Shown here: piece by piece, positions 41,858 through 50,475 of the stretch
Layout: the number at the start of each line of letters is the position of its first letter
How positions within the stretch are numbered: position 1 is the first letter of the stretch
Assembly: GCF_009547075.1 (NCBI RefSeq)
Contig: NZ_WIPH01000010.1
Coordinates: forward strand, 21,082 to 85,081
DNA from: Gluconobacter aidae
GTDB lineage: Bacteria > Pseudomonadota > Alphaproteobacteria > Acetobacterales > Acetobacteraceae
Length of the DNA: 64,000 bases
Direction: 5' to 3'
Translations under genes and position numbers: made by a program
Notes under the pieces: model-generated
Told to the model about the DNA's origin: nothing
Databases searched by the model: none
Seen by the model: only the letters and a program-made list of their open reading frames with translations

Positions 41858-41994
41858 GTCTGTCCCCTGTCTCGTTTCAGAAGATCAGGGTTCTAGACCC
41901 AAATCCCCCCGAGACAAAGATGACCTGAACGGAAAGGCGTGCCATGCGTTAGGGTGATGCCAAAACGCAACACCTGAAGAGAAGTCTTTGCGCC

Positions 41995-42468
41995 ATGCGT
42001 TTCCTTTCCCCTATGAACCCGACCTTTCTTGCAGGGACAGTGGCAGCCGCGATCCTTTCGGCACCGCTTGCCATCGCGCAGACGACGCCTCCCGCGACAG
42101 CCAGCGGCCACGCCGAACATCTTCTCGCGGACGACCATTCGTGGAACGGCACTCCGTACGATCATTACCCGACGACCCGTCCGATGCTCAGCATGATCCG
42201 GCTGACAATCCCGGCGCATTCCGCCCTGCCCTGGCATACACACCCCTATCCCAATGCGGGTTATGTGCTTGAAGGCACCCTCACGATCGAGGACCGCGAG
42301 AGTGGCAAGAAACGCACCTTCCATCAGGGTGAAGCCTTCGCGGAGTCGGTCAATGACGTCCATCGCGGCGTGAGCGGCGACGGGCAGACGGTTCTGCTGC
42401 TGACCTATGCCGGCTCCCCTGGAAAGCCGACATCCATTCCCCTCCCTGGTCAGCGGAAAGAATACTGA
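41995..42468 (+). CDS. Secreted cupin-domain protein
   Basis: 157 residues. Signal peptide with hydrophobic core TFLAGTVAAAILSAPLAIAQ and probable cleavage after AIA, so periplasmic. Single cupin_2 barrel: ALPWHTHPYPNAGYVLEGTL gives the HXH metal ligands, but the usual Glu of motif 1 is replaced (PYPNAG); the motif 2 His is in NDVHRGVSGDG. Function unknown. It lies in the two-gene insert between hpnC and hpnD, 81 bases upstream of the exported aminotransferase on the same strand. Confidence 0.85.
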   Translation: MRFLSPMNPTFLAGTVAAAILSAPLAIAQTTPPATASGHAEHLLADDHSWNGTPYDHYPTTRPMLSMIRLTIPAHSALPWHTHPYPNAGYVLEGTLTIEDRESGKKRTFHQGEAFAESVNDVHRGVSGDGQTVLLLTYAGSPGKPTSIPLPGQRKEY

Positions 42469-42549
42469 AAATATTCTCCGGGGCGGCTTTGACAGGGAAA
42501 ACGTTTCGGAACTAACATGTTCCAGCCCTAGTCTGGAGTATGCCCTACA

Positions 42550-43719
42550 ATGACCAGTCCCCTCTCTCCCGCCGCCTGCAGCGACCTCCTTGCCCGGGGC
42601 TATTCCCGCCGCAGTTTCGGACGGATCGCCACGCTTCTGGCCGCGGGTGCAACCGTCCATGCCCTGACAAAGTCCGCGCATGCCGCCATCCTCCCGTCCG
42701 GAATCAACTTCGAAGGCATGACCCGTCTGGGCAGCAATGAATGCTGGACAGGCCCCTTCCCCGAAGCCGCTCAGGCTGGTGCCTCTGCCGTTTTCCAGAG
42801 CAACCGTTACGATCCGACCGGTCACATGCGCGATGATCTGATCAAGACGGTCTCTGAGGTAGAGAGCCTTCCCGAAAGCCATGTCATGACATGGTGCGGC
42901 TCGTCCGATCCGCTCGCCCGCGCGATCGTCACGTTCTGCTCGCCCACCCGCGGCCTTGTCACGGCGAACCCGAGCTATGAAGCCGGATGGGTAGCCGCGG
43001 ACTGGCTGAAAATTCCCCTTGCCCGCGTACCGTTGTCCGCCAAAAACGGCTATCGCACTGACGTCCGGGCCATGCTGGCGGCGGACCCCAATGCTGGTGT
43101 CTACTACATCTGCTCCCCAAACAATCCGACTGGCACGCTCACACCGCTGCGTGACATCGCATGGCTCGTCGAGAACAAGCCGAAAGGCTCTATCGTCCTG
43201 GTCGATGAAGCCTATATCCACTTTGCGGGAACGCCGAGCGCTGTGGAACTGGTCGTCAAGAACAAGGACGTGGTCGTCCTGCGAACCTTCTCCAAGATGT
43301 TCGCCATGGCGGGTATGCGTCTTGGCCTGACCTTCGCCAGACCCGATCTGCATGAAGCCATGATGCGTTATGATGGCAAGAGTGCGACCACGATGCTTCC
43401 GGTTCCCGCCGTAGCCTGCGGCACGCTGAGCCTGACCATGAAATCGGCCATCGCGGCCCGTCGTCAGGAAATGATCGCTGCCCGGAGCATGACGTTCCAG
43501 CACCTGCGCAAGCGCGGCCTTCATTTTATCCCCTCGGATGCGAACATGTTCATCATCGACTGGAAAAAACCGGCTGCGCCCATCCAGGACGCTTTCCTCA
43601 AGCAGAAAGTCGTGATCGGGCGTTCCTGGCCCATCTGGCCGAACGCCTCGCGGATTACCGTCGGCTCCATGGATGAAATGAAGATCTTCTGTGCCACGCT
43701 GGATCGGATCATCGCCTGA
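42550..43719 (+). CDS. Tat-exported HisC-like PLP aminotransferase
   Basis: 389 residues. The N terminus has a twin-arginine signal: SRRSFGR with Arg20-Arg21, a mildly hydrophobic stretch IATLLAAGATVHAL and probable cleavage after KSAHA. The mature part is a class I/II aminotransferase close to histidinol-phosphate aminotransferase: LGSNECWTGPFPEA, YYICSPNNPTGTLTPL, VDEAYIHFAG and FSKMFAMAGMRLGL with the PLP-binding Lys249. A folded, cofactor-loaded enzyme would be exported by Tat to the periplasm, where its substrate is unknown. Other members with Tat signals exist in proteobacteria. Sits inside the hopanoid locus on the opposite strand. Confidence 0.88.
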   Translation: MTSPLSPAACSDLLARGYSRRSFGRIATLLAAGATVHALTKSAHAAILPSGINFEGMTRLGSNECWTGPFPEAAQAGASAVFQSNRYDPTGHMRDDLIKTVSEVESLPESHVMTWCGSSDPLARAIVTFCSPTRGLVTANPSYEAGWVAADWLKIPLARVPLSAKNGYRTDVRAMLAADPNAGVYYICSPNNPTGTLTPLRDIAWLVENKPKGSIVLVDEAYIHFAGTPSAVELVVKNKDVVVLRTFSKMFAMAGMRLGLTFARPDLHEAMMRYDGKSATTMLPVPAVACGTLSLTMKSAIAARRQEMIAARSMTFQHLRKRGLHFIPSDANMFIIDWKKPAAPIQDAFLKQKVVIGRSWPIWPNASRITVGSMDEMKIFCATLDRIIA

Positions 43720-43729
43720 TCCAATCCGA

Positions 43730-43766
43730 TTTCCCTGCCGCCCTGGCTCAGCCCGCGGCAGGGAAA
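43730..43766. terminator. Perfect 12-base hairpin between aminotransferase and hpnC
   Basis: TTTCCCTGCCGC (43730-43741) with GCGGCAGGGAAA (43755-43766), 13-base loop. It overlaps the 3' end of hpnC (stop at 43748) and lies between convergent genes. No long T-run follows; the AAA/TTT at the stem base may serve. Confidence 0.65.
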
Positions 43767-44611
43767 TAACGCAGCGCCCGGAACAGGGCCTTCGCCCCAT
43801 CCGTCTTTGTCAGGGCTACACGTTCCAGTAACGGGTCCTGATGCCGCAAACGTGCCGTCAGAATATGGCACAGTTCCACAATGACGGCCGCTTCCAGCCG
43901 CATCCGGCGATCCCGGATCAGGAGCGGCAGGATCCGGGCGTTTCTGTTGAGCACGTCCACACCATCCAGCATCCGGTCGAACACGCGGCGAACCCCCGGC
44001 TTGCTGCGCACCAGACGCAGGTCATCCAGACAGACGCCCTCTTCTTCCAGCCACGGCAGCGGCACATAGCACCGGTCGAGGGTCTTCAGATCGTCCTCGA
44101 CATCCTGAAGATGATTGACGATCTGAAGCGCGGAACACAGGGCATCGGAAGGCGCGAGCGTTTCCTCGGCCTCCCCGTGCAACAGAAGCAGGAAGCGGCC
44201 GACGGGGTTTGCTGAATATTTGCAGTAATGCAGCAGTTCGTCCCAGCTTTCATAGCGGGTCTTTTCCGCATCCATGCAGAATGCTTCAAGAAGATCCGTC
44301 GCCGTTTCCAGCGGAACGCCCGTCTGAAGAAGTACTTCGCGCAGCTTGACAGCAGTCTGGGCGTCAGCGCGAGGAGGTGCTGTGATTTCACCCCGGATGA
44401 CAGCAGCCATTCCCCTGAGCCGTGCAATCTTCTCGGCAGGGGTCAGCTCGGTCGTATCCACCATATCATCCGCGACACGCGCGAAATTATAGTAGGTATG
44501 GACGTAAGGCCGGAGCCGTGGGGCGATCAGGAAGGAGCCAACGGGAAAGTTCTCGTCGGATTTGCCTTTGGCGGAGGTGACGTCTTTCGTCCCCCAGATG
44601 CTGTCTGTCAC
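43748..44611 (-). CDS. hpnC: Hydroxysqualene synthase HpnC
   Basis: 287 residues. Squalene-synthase-like fold with first Asp motif RVADDMVDTTEL and second NHLQDVEDDLKTLDRCYVPL. HpnC converts presqualene diphosphate from HpnD into hydroxysqualene. Its ATG overlaps the hpnB stop (ATGA). It is the last gene of hpnABC; downstream on this strand lie 1.9 kb of opposing genes before hpnD. Confidence 0.95.
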   Translation of the reverse strand: MTDSIWGTKDVTSAKGKSDENFPVGSFLIAPRLRPYVHTYYNFARVADDMVDTTELTPAEKIARLRGMAAVIRGEITAPPRADAQTAVKLREVLLQTGVPLETATDLLEAFCMDAEKTRYESWDELLHYCKYSANPVGRFLLLLHGEAEETLAPSDALCSALQIVNHLQDVEDDLKTLDRCYVPLPWLEEEGVCLDDLRLVRSKPGVRRVFDRMLDGVDVLNRNARILPLLIRDRRMRLEAAVIVELCHILTARLRHQDPLLERVALTKTDGAKALFRALRYFPAAG

Positions 44612-45750
44612 GATGTTTCATCCGTGTAGGAACGATTTTTCCAGCGCACGCCCACCCCGCGATGATGGTCAATGGCCGAGCCGATGGTTGCCGCCATGTA
44701 GAAGGTCGCAACGAGCGGGAGGGGAATGGCACGCCATAATGGCAGACCAAAGCGGCGGAGCGTCGGTACGAAAGTCAGGCAGGACAGCAGATAGGTCAAA
44801 AGCCCGATCCGTCGTTCCCGTCCCTTGCCGAACAGGGCGAGCGCCACCGGCAGAAGCCAGATCGTCGCCATCCCGATGATCGTTGCGAGCAGCAGGACGG
44901 GTGAATACCGGAGCTGCACATAAGCCGTCCGGGCGATCATGTGCCACACGTCCTTCATGCCGCGATACGGTCGCACGGACCAGGCCAGGGCACTGTGTCC
45001 AAGATAGAGCCGGCCACCCGAGCGTTTTACATGCGCGGCCAGCGTGCAATCGTCGATCAGGGCGCCGCGCAGGGCGCTGATACCCCCGATCCGCTCCAGA
45101 GCCCGCCGTCGCAGGAGGATGGTGCCGCCGGCCGCACCCGCGATCCGCGAATGCTCGCTCGCAATCCGCGAAAACGGATAGAGCATCGCAAAGAAATAGA
45201 CGAACGCCGGAACCAGAAAACGCTCCGCGGTGCTCTCGCAGTTCAGCGCCACCATTTCCGAGACAAGATCCAGATCATCTTCCCGGGCCTTGGCGACCAG
45301 AGAGGAAAGATGGCCCGGGGCATGCATGATGTCCGCGTCTGTCAGCAGGATGTAGCCATACAGGCCGATCCGCTTCAGGGCTTCCTGCTCTCCCTGATGG
45401 ACCGCCCACAGCTTGCCACTCCATCCGGCAGGGCGCTTCTGGCCCGAAATGACGGTCAGGCGGTGATGCGGATCAGGGAGCGTGCGTGCGATATCGCCGG
45501 TCCCGTCCGTGCTCTCGTCATCGACCAGGATGACAGACAGTTGCCCGTCATAATCCTGTTCCAGAAGGGATGTCAGGCATTCGCGAATGGAGTCCGCTTC
45601 GTCCCGCGCGGGGACAACCACCGCGACGTCCGGTGCGCAGACCGGTGTGGGTTTCTGGGCGAGAATGGGGCCTCTCTGCCAGAATTTCCCATGGAATAGC
45701 GAAAGATAGATCCATGCCCCAAGGCTCGTCAGTGCGGTTCCGAACAGCAT
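44608..45750 (-). CDS. hpnB: Hopanoid-associated glycosyltransferase HpnB (GT2)
   Basis: 380 residues. GT-A domain with VVVPARDEADSIRECLTSLL, nucleotide-binding ILVDDESTDGTGDIA, and DADIMHAPGHLSSL (DXD-like); C-terminal membrane segments around VLLLATIIGMATIWLLPVAL and the anchor near residue 10. Family members lie in hopanoid clusters and may add or remove sugars on hopanoid side chains; the exact reaction is not settled. Overlaps hpnA (TAATG) and hpnC (ATGA). Confidence 0.92.
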   Translation of the reverse strand: MLFGTALTSLGAWIYLSLFHGKFWQRGPILAQKPTPVCAPDVAVVVPARDEADSIRECLTSLLEQDYDGQLSVILVDDESTDGTGDIARTLPDPHHRLTVISGQKRPAGWSGKLWAVHQGEQEALKRIGLYGYILLTDADIMHAPGHLSSLVAKAREDDLDLVSEMVALNCESTAERFLVPAFVYFFAMLYPFSRIASEHSRIAGAAGGTILLRRRALERIGGISALRGALIDDCTLAAHVKRSGGRLYLGHSALAWSVRPYRGMKDVWHMIARTAYVQLRYSPVLLLATIIGMATIWLLPVALALFGKGRERRIGLLTYLLSCLTFVPTLRRFGLPLWRAIPLPLVATFYMAATIGSAIDHHRGVGVRWKNRSYTDETS

Positions 45751-46745
45751 TATTTCATCCGTCCGTGCTGACGGAACCAGGCGATGGCGTCTGTCACGGC
45801 ATCGCGGGCCGGGCGTGGGGCATATCCGAGTTCTTTCTTCGCCTTGTCGGACGAGAAGAACATCAGTTTTTTGGACATGGCCAGCGTCTCACGCGTGACG
45901 CGCGGTTCGATGCCGAACCCGCGGGCCAGCCATTCGGACACAAGCGCCACCGGATAGAGCCAGGACTGCTTGAGCTTGATGGAAGGAGGCTTTACCCCGG
46001 CAATCTGGCTGACCATGCGAAACAGGTCACCCAGCATGATGTTCTCACCACCGAGAATGTATTTCTCGCCGATCTTTCCCCGCTCCAGCGCAAGGGCATG
46101 ACCTTCGGCGACGTCATCGACATGAACGATGTTCAGCCCGGTTTCGACATAGGCCGGCATGTTGCCGCTGGCACAGTCGAGGATCATTTGCCCCGTGGGC
46201 GTCGGCTTGATATCCCGAGGCCCAACCGGCGTCGAGGGATTCACGATGATCGCCGGAAGGTTCTTCTCCCGGACCAGCCGAAGGACTTCCTGTTCCGCCC
46301 GGTATTTCGACAGTTTGTAGATTCCGATGACCTGGCTTTCGGAAACCGGCGTGGTCTCGTCTGCCGGCACGCCGTCGCTTCGCAGCCCCAAAGCCGCAAC
46401 TGACGAACAGTAAATGATTTTTTCCACGCCAGCCTCAAGGGCGGCCAGCATCAGGTTACGGGTGCCCTCGACATTTGCCTTCATCATGGTTTCCGGATCC
46501 GGAACCCAGAGTCGGTAATCGGCGGCGATGTGGAACAGGATTTTGACGCCCTTCAGCGCCGGAGCGAGCGTGTCAGGATCGGAAAGGTCACCGACGGCGA
46601 GTTCCGCGTTCAACTCAGCAATATTTGAACGGTCGGATGTCGGCCGGACGAGAAGCCTCAGGCGGTGGCCGCGTTCTTCAAGGACGCGGGCGACGGCAGA
46701 GCCGACAAACCCCGTAGCCCCCGTAACGAGCGTGACATCGTTCAT
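45750..46745 (-). CDS. hpnA: Hopanoid-associated sugar epimerase HpnA
   Basis: 331 residues from ATG at 46745 with AGGAGA nine bases upstream; the frame continues to 46847 without family similarity. Extended short-chain dehydrogenase/reductase: VTGATGFVGSAVARVLEERG binds NAD(P), and the catalytic Tyr-Lys is in GIYKLSKYRAEQEV, with STPVGPRDIKPTP further on. Assigned to NDP-sugar epimerisation or reduction. First gene of hpnABC, divergent from hpnL over 134 bases. Confidence 0.93.
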   Translation of the reverse strand: MNDVTLVTGATGFVGSAVARVLEERGHRLRLLVRPTSDRSNIAELNAELAVGDLSDPDTLAPALKGVKILFHIAADYRLWVPDPETMMKANVEGTRNLMLAALEAGVEKIIYCSSVAALGLRSDGVPADETTPVSESQVIGIYKLSKYRAEQEVLRLVREKNLPAIIVNPSTPVGPRDIKPTPTGQMILDCASGNMPAYVETGLNIVHVDDVAEGHALALERGKIGEKYILGGENIMLGDLFRMVSQIAGVKPPSIKLKQSWLYPVALVSEWLARGFGIEPRVTRETLAMSKKLMFFSSDKAKKELGYAPRPARDAVTDAIAWFRQHGRMK

Positions 46746-46879
46746 GGTGGCAGAATCTCCTTGGGGCATCAGCAGATGGTTGCAATTTATGACAGCATAA
46801 TCCCCCCGGCTTTTCGGGGAAAGCGTCTGAAAGGGTGGAATATTCACCCTGTGTGCGATAGAGCGTTTCCAAACGATAT

Positions 46880-48061
46880 GTGACGAAGACGTTGAAAAAA
46901 ACTCTCCCTCTTCTGCTTTCCCTCCTCGGGATAGCCCTTTTCACCTTCATTGCGGCCAAGGCGGGTATTCATCCCGTCATGGAAGCACTTTCAAAAGTTG
47001 GTGTCGGTGGCTTTCTGCTTCTTGCGGCATGTCAGCTCCTGATCGACATGGGGCTTGGTGTTGCGTGGCACGCGGCGGTTCCCCTGCTGAGCGTGCGGCG
47101 CCTCATGGGAGCGCGTCTGGTTCGTGACAGCGCCGGGGCATGTCTTCCCTTCTCCCAACTCGGCGGCATGGTCATCGGCGTCCGTGCCACTTTGGCCGGT
47201 GTGGATCCGCGCACGGTCAAGGGAGAAGAGCTGCACTGGCCCGAAGGTGTCGCCGCCAATCTGGTGGACATTACGACCGAGGTCCTGGGGCAGATCGCCT
47301 TTGTCCTGATCGCACTTCTGTGTCTGGTCGGCCATCAGGGCGCATCACGATTTGTCTGGCCGCTCATCGGCGGCATGGTCCTGCTGAGCCTTGGAATTGC
47401 CGGCTTCATCTGGACCCAGCAGCGCGGCGGCGTAATGGTCCGCAAGGCTGCGGCGTTTCTCGGGAAGCATATTGCCGCGGAATGGCGCGATTCCCTGATC
47501 GGCAATACGGAGACCTTCCAGCTACGACTCGAAAGTCTCTGGAGCCGGCCAGACAGGATTTCCCTCGGTGCATTCTGCCATCTGCTATGCTGGATGGGCA
47601 GTGCAGCCATGACGTGGCTGGCCCTCCAGCTTCTCGGTGCCCATGTGGGATTTTTCTCCTCGGTCGCAATCGAAGGGGTGGTCTGTGGCATCATGTCAGC
47701 GGGCTTTCTCGTGCCGGGTGCTCTTGGCGTGCAGGAAGCCGCCTATGTCGCGCTGGGCATGATTTTCAGTATCGATGCCGAAATCTCGCTCAGCCTTTCC
47801 CTTCTGCGGCGCGGACGGGACATCCTGATCGGTATTCCGGTGCTGCTGGTCTGGCAGATCGTGGAAATGCGTCGTCTGCGTCATGCGCCTGCTGCGGAAG
47901 CAAACAAAAGCACGCCGACTCCACCTCCGGCTTCCGCCCGCAAGACGGTCATTCCCCCCGCAGTGACGGCCCTGGCCGGCAACATCAAGAAAGAGGCCGT
48001 ATCCCGGGACGGCAAAAAATCCGAGGACACTCCCTTCGCGACGGCTCCCAGAGTTCTATGA
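46880..48061 (+). CDS. hpnL: Hopanoid-associated membrane protein HpnL (LPG synthase TM family)
   Basis: 393 residues, GTG start. About eight membrane segments in the first 330 residues (for example LLLSLLGIALFTFIAAKAG and IAFVLIALLCLVGHQG), with ACLPFSQLGGMVIGVRATLAG and GFLVPGALGVQEAAYVALG typical of the lysylphosphatidylglycerol synthetase membrane region without its catalytic domain. The last 60 residues are polar and Pro-rich. HpnL-type proteins occur in hopanoid clusters and may flip lipids. The stop overlaps the next gene (ATGA). Confidence 0.87.
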   Translation: MTKTLKKTLPLLLSLLGIALFTFIAAKAGIHPVMEALSKVGVGGFLLLAACQLLIDMGLGVAWHAAVPLLSVRRLMGARLVRDSAGACLPFSQLGGMVIGVRATLAGVDPRTVKGEELHWPEGVAANLVDITTEVLGQIAFVLIALLCLVGHQGASRFVWPLIGGMVLLSLGIAGFIWTQQRGGVMVRKAAAFLGKHIAAEWRDSLIGNTETFQLRLESLWSRPDRISLGAFCHLLCWMGSAAMTWLALQLLGAHVGFFSSVAIEGVVCGIMSAGFLVPGALGVQEAAYVALGMIFSIDAEISLSLSLLRRGRDILIGIPVLLVWQIVEMRRLRHAPAAEANKSTPTPPPASARKTVIPPAVTALAGNIKKEAVSRDGKKSEDTPFATAPRVL

Positions 48062-48939
48062 CATATCTTTTCAGGTCTCTCTCGGTCATCGGCCCGGGGC
48101 TGATCGGCTCTTCTGTTCTGCGCCGGGCCCGTGAGACGGGAGTAATTGCCGAAACCCTGATCGCTGCTGATTCAAACCCGGGCGTTCTTGAACGGATCCG
48201 GGAACTGGGCATCGCGGATATCACGACGTCCGATCCTGCTGTCGCTGCGCAGGCAGACTGCGTCATGATCTGCGTTCCTGTTGGTGCAGTGGAACAGGTC
48301 GCCCGTCAGGTACTCCCCTTTATGAAACCGGGCAGCATTCTGACGGATGTGGCCTCCGTTCGTGGGCGGCTCGGGCCGGCACTCGCCGCGATCCTGCCTG
48401 AAAACGTGGCGTATGTGCCCGGCCATCCGATGGCCGGAACGGAACATTCAGGCCCGGATGCCGGGTTTTCGACGTTGTTCGAAGACCGCTGGGCCCTCCT
48501 CGTTCCGCCTGAAGGCGCGGATACGAAGGCTGTGAACACGATCGAACAACTCTGGACCCTGTGCGGCGCGCGCACGAAAATCCTGTCTGATGAAAAGCAC
48601 GACAGGATCTGCGCCATGGTCAGTCATCTGCCGCATCTCCTCGCCTTTACGATCTGCGATACCGCGGACAATCTCTCCGATGAAATCCGCGCCGCCGTTC
48701 TGGATTATGCCGCATCGGGCTTCCGGGATTTTACCCGGATCGCGGCGTCGGACCCGGTCATGTGGCGGGATATCTTCCTGGCCAACAAGGAAGCGCTGCT
48801 GGGGACACTCGACAAATTCGTGGCTGACACCCAGGTCATGGCCGATGCCATCCGCAAGGGCGACGAAGCTGCCATCACAAGCAAAATCGAACGCGGACGC
48901 TCTATCCGCCGGACCCTGATCGAAAACCGTCAGGCCTAA
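48058..48939 (+). CDS. Prephenate/arogenate dehydrogenase (TyrA/TyrC type)
   Basis: 293 residues from ATG at 48058. N-terminal NAD(P)-binding SVIGPGLIGSSVLRRARETG, the substrate-site segment VPGHPMAGTEHSGPDAG, and MVSHLPHLLAFTICDTA, all characteristic of stand-alone TyrA. Oxidises prephenate or arogenate for tyrosine synthesis. In the window it is coupled to hpnL by an ATGA overlap, an odd functional pairing that may only reflect gene packing. Confidence 0.93.
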   Translation: MTYLFRSLSVIGPGLIGSSVLRRARETGVIAETLIAADSNPGVLERIRELGIADITTSDPAVAAQADCVMICVPVGAVEQVARQVLPFMKPGSILTDVASVRGRLGPALAAILPENVAYVPGHPMAGTEHSGPDAGFSTLFEDRWALLVPPEGADTKAVNTIEQLWTLCGARTKILSDEKHDRICAMVSHLPHLLAFTICDTADNLSDEIRAAVLDYAASGFRDFTRIAASDPVMWRDIFLANKEALLGTLDKFVADTQVMADAIRKGDEAAITSKIERGRSIRRTLIENRQA

Positions 48940-48967
48940 GTCCATAAGCTGAATCACGCCGAGACGA

Positions 48968-48997
48968 CCTGCTGCGGGACCGAAGTCCGACAGCAGG
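48968..48997. terminator. Hairpin between convergent tyrA-like gene and pyk
   Basis: CCTGCTG (48968-48974) with CAGCAGG (48991-48997), a two-base internal loop, then GGAC/GTCC around a CGAA loop. No U-run on either side. Confidence 0.55.
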
Positions 48998-49020
48998 TGA
49001 CAGAGACAGGAAATATATCT

Positions 49021-50451
49021 TCAGGCCGTGATGACCCGCAGGGTATTCGTACTGCCGGAATGACCTGAAGGCAGTCCGGCCAGAATCAGAACCCGGTCTC
49101 CGATTTTACAGAAACCCATCTTGCGGGCGAGTTCTGCAACAGGACCGGCCAGAGGCTCAATGCCCTGAGAGCTTTGCTCGCTGTTGATCAGATATGGAAA
49201 GACACCCCATACAACGCACAGTCGGCGTGCGACCCACAATTCGGGTGTCAGGGCGATGATCGGACAATGTGGCCGCTCACGGGACAGGCGCATGGCCCCT
49301 GCTCCACTCCGGGTCCGGCATGCGATGGCACCGGCATGAAGCGTGCGGCTGACCTGCCAGGCGGCCTGAACGATCGCGCTTTGGACGGTTTCATCCGGCG
49401 CCGGGCGCAGACGGTCCATACGAAGACGCCATTCGGTGTCCTGCTCCACACGCTCGGCAATCCGCACCATCATCGAGACGGCTTCGACAGGATATTTGCC
49501 TGCCGCACTTTCCGCGGACAGCATGACGGCATCCGCGCCATCGTAAACGGCATTGGACACGTCGGACACTTCGGCGCGGGTCGGCGTCGGGCTTTCGATC
49601 ATGCTTTCAAGCATCTGTGTCGCCACGATGACCGGGCGGCACTGCTTGCGGGCTTCGGCAATGGCACGCTTCTGTGCGACCGGAACTTCCTCGGGCGGCA
49701 GTTCCACGCCCAGATCCCCACGCGCCACCATAATCGCGTCCGACAGGTGCACGATGGCAGCCAGATCGTCCATCGCCTGTGGTTTTTCAAGCTTGGTCAC
49801 GATGGCCGCACGACCTGCCGCGATCTCGCGGGCTTCCTGCACGTCCTCGGGGCGCTGCACGAACGAAAGCGCCACAAAATCCACGCCCAGCGATAGTGCG
49901 AAGTCGAAGTCGCGGCGGTCCTTTTCGGTCAGCGCCGGAATGGGCAGCGTCACGTCGGGAACATTGACGCCCTTGCGCTCCGAAAGCTTTCCGCCCACGA
50001 CCACAACCGTCTCGAGGAATCCCTCGCCCGTCTTTACGACACGCAGCTTGAGTTTTCCGTCATCCAGCAGGAGGTGGCTACCCGGCTTGGCGGCGGAAAT
50101 GATTTCCGGATGCGGCAGGCAGACGCGCGAGACCGTACCGGGTGTCCGGTCCAGATCCAGACGGAACGGCTTACCTTCCTCGAGGATCACAGGACCGTTC
50201 TCGAACACGCCGACACGAAGTTTCGGTCCCTGAAGATCCGCAAGAATGGCCAGCGGGTGCCCAACCTCTTTTTCGGCCGCCCGAATGGCGGCATGACGTT
50301 CGCCATGATCCTCATGCGCGCCGTGGGAGAAATTGAGCCGGAAGACGTTCACGCCCGCCTGTGCCAGGGAAAGGATCATCTCAGGTGAGGATGAGGCCGG
50401 CCCAAGAGTCGCGACGATCCGCGTGCGGCGGTAATGGGAACTCGATGTCAT
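49021..50451 (-). CDS. pyk: Pyruvate kinase
   Basis: 476 residues. Signatures: RIVATLGPASSSPEMILSL, VFRLNFSHGAHEDH, the active-site IVTKLEKPQAM with the catalytic Lys, and MVARGDLGVELPPEEVPVAQ. It converts phosphoenolpyruvate and ADP to pyruvate and ATP, feeding the PDH complex encoded at 4.5-8.2 kb. The C-terminal allosteric domain is present. Convergent with the tyrA-like gene. Confidence 0.96.
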   Translation of the reverse strand: MTSSSHYRRTRIVATLGPASSSPEMILSLAQAGVNVFRLNFSHGAHEDHGERHAAIRAAEKEVGHPLAILADLQGPKLRVGVFENGPVILEEGKPFRLDLDRTPGTVSRVCLPHPEIISAAKPGSHLLLDDGKLKLRVVKTGEGFLETVVVVGGKLSERKGVNVPDVTLPIPALTEKDRRDFDFALSLGVDFVALSFVQRPEDVQEAREIAAGRAAIVTKLEKPQAMDDLAAIVHLSDAIMVARGDLGVELPPEEVPVAQKRAIAEARKQCRPVIVATQMLESMIESPTPTRAEVSDVSNAVYDGADAVMLSAESAAGKYPVEAVSMMVRIAERVEQDTEWRLRMDRLRPAPDETVQSAIVQAAWQVSRTLHAGAIACRTRSGAGAMRLSRERPHCPIIALTPELWVARRLCVVWGVFPYLINSEQSSQGIEPLAGPVAELARKMGFCKIGDRVLILAGLPSGHSGSTNTLRVITA

Positions 50452-50475
50452 ATACGGCGTCCTCGATCGAAAAAA

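Noticed and set aside
41893..43800. 635-codon minus-strand open frame across the cupin and aminotransferase genes
   Set aside because: Its product is Arg/Gly/His-rich without any family motif, whereas the plus strand gives a signal peptide plus cupin and a Tat signal plus PLP enzyme. It is an antisense artefact of high GC.
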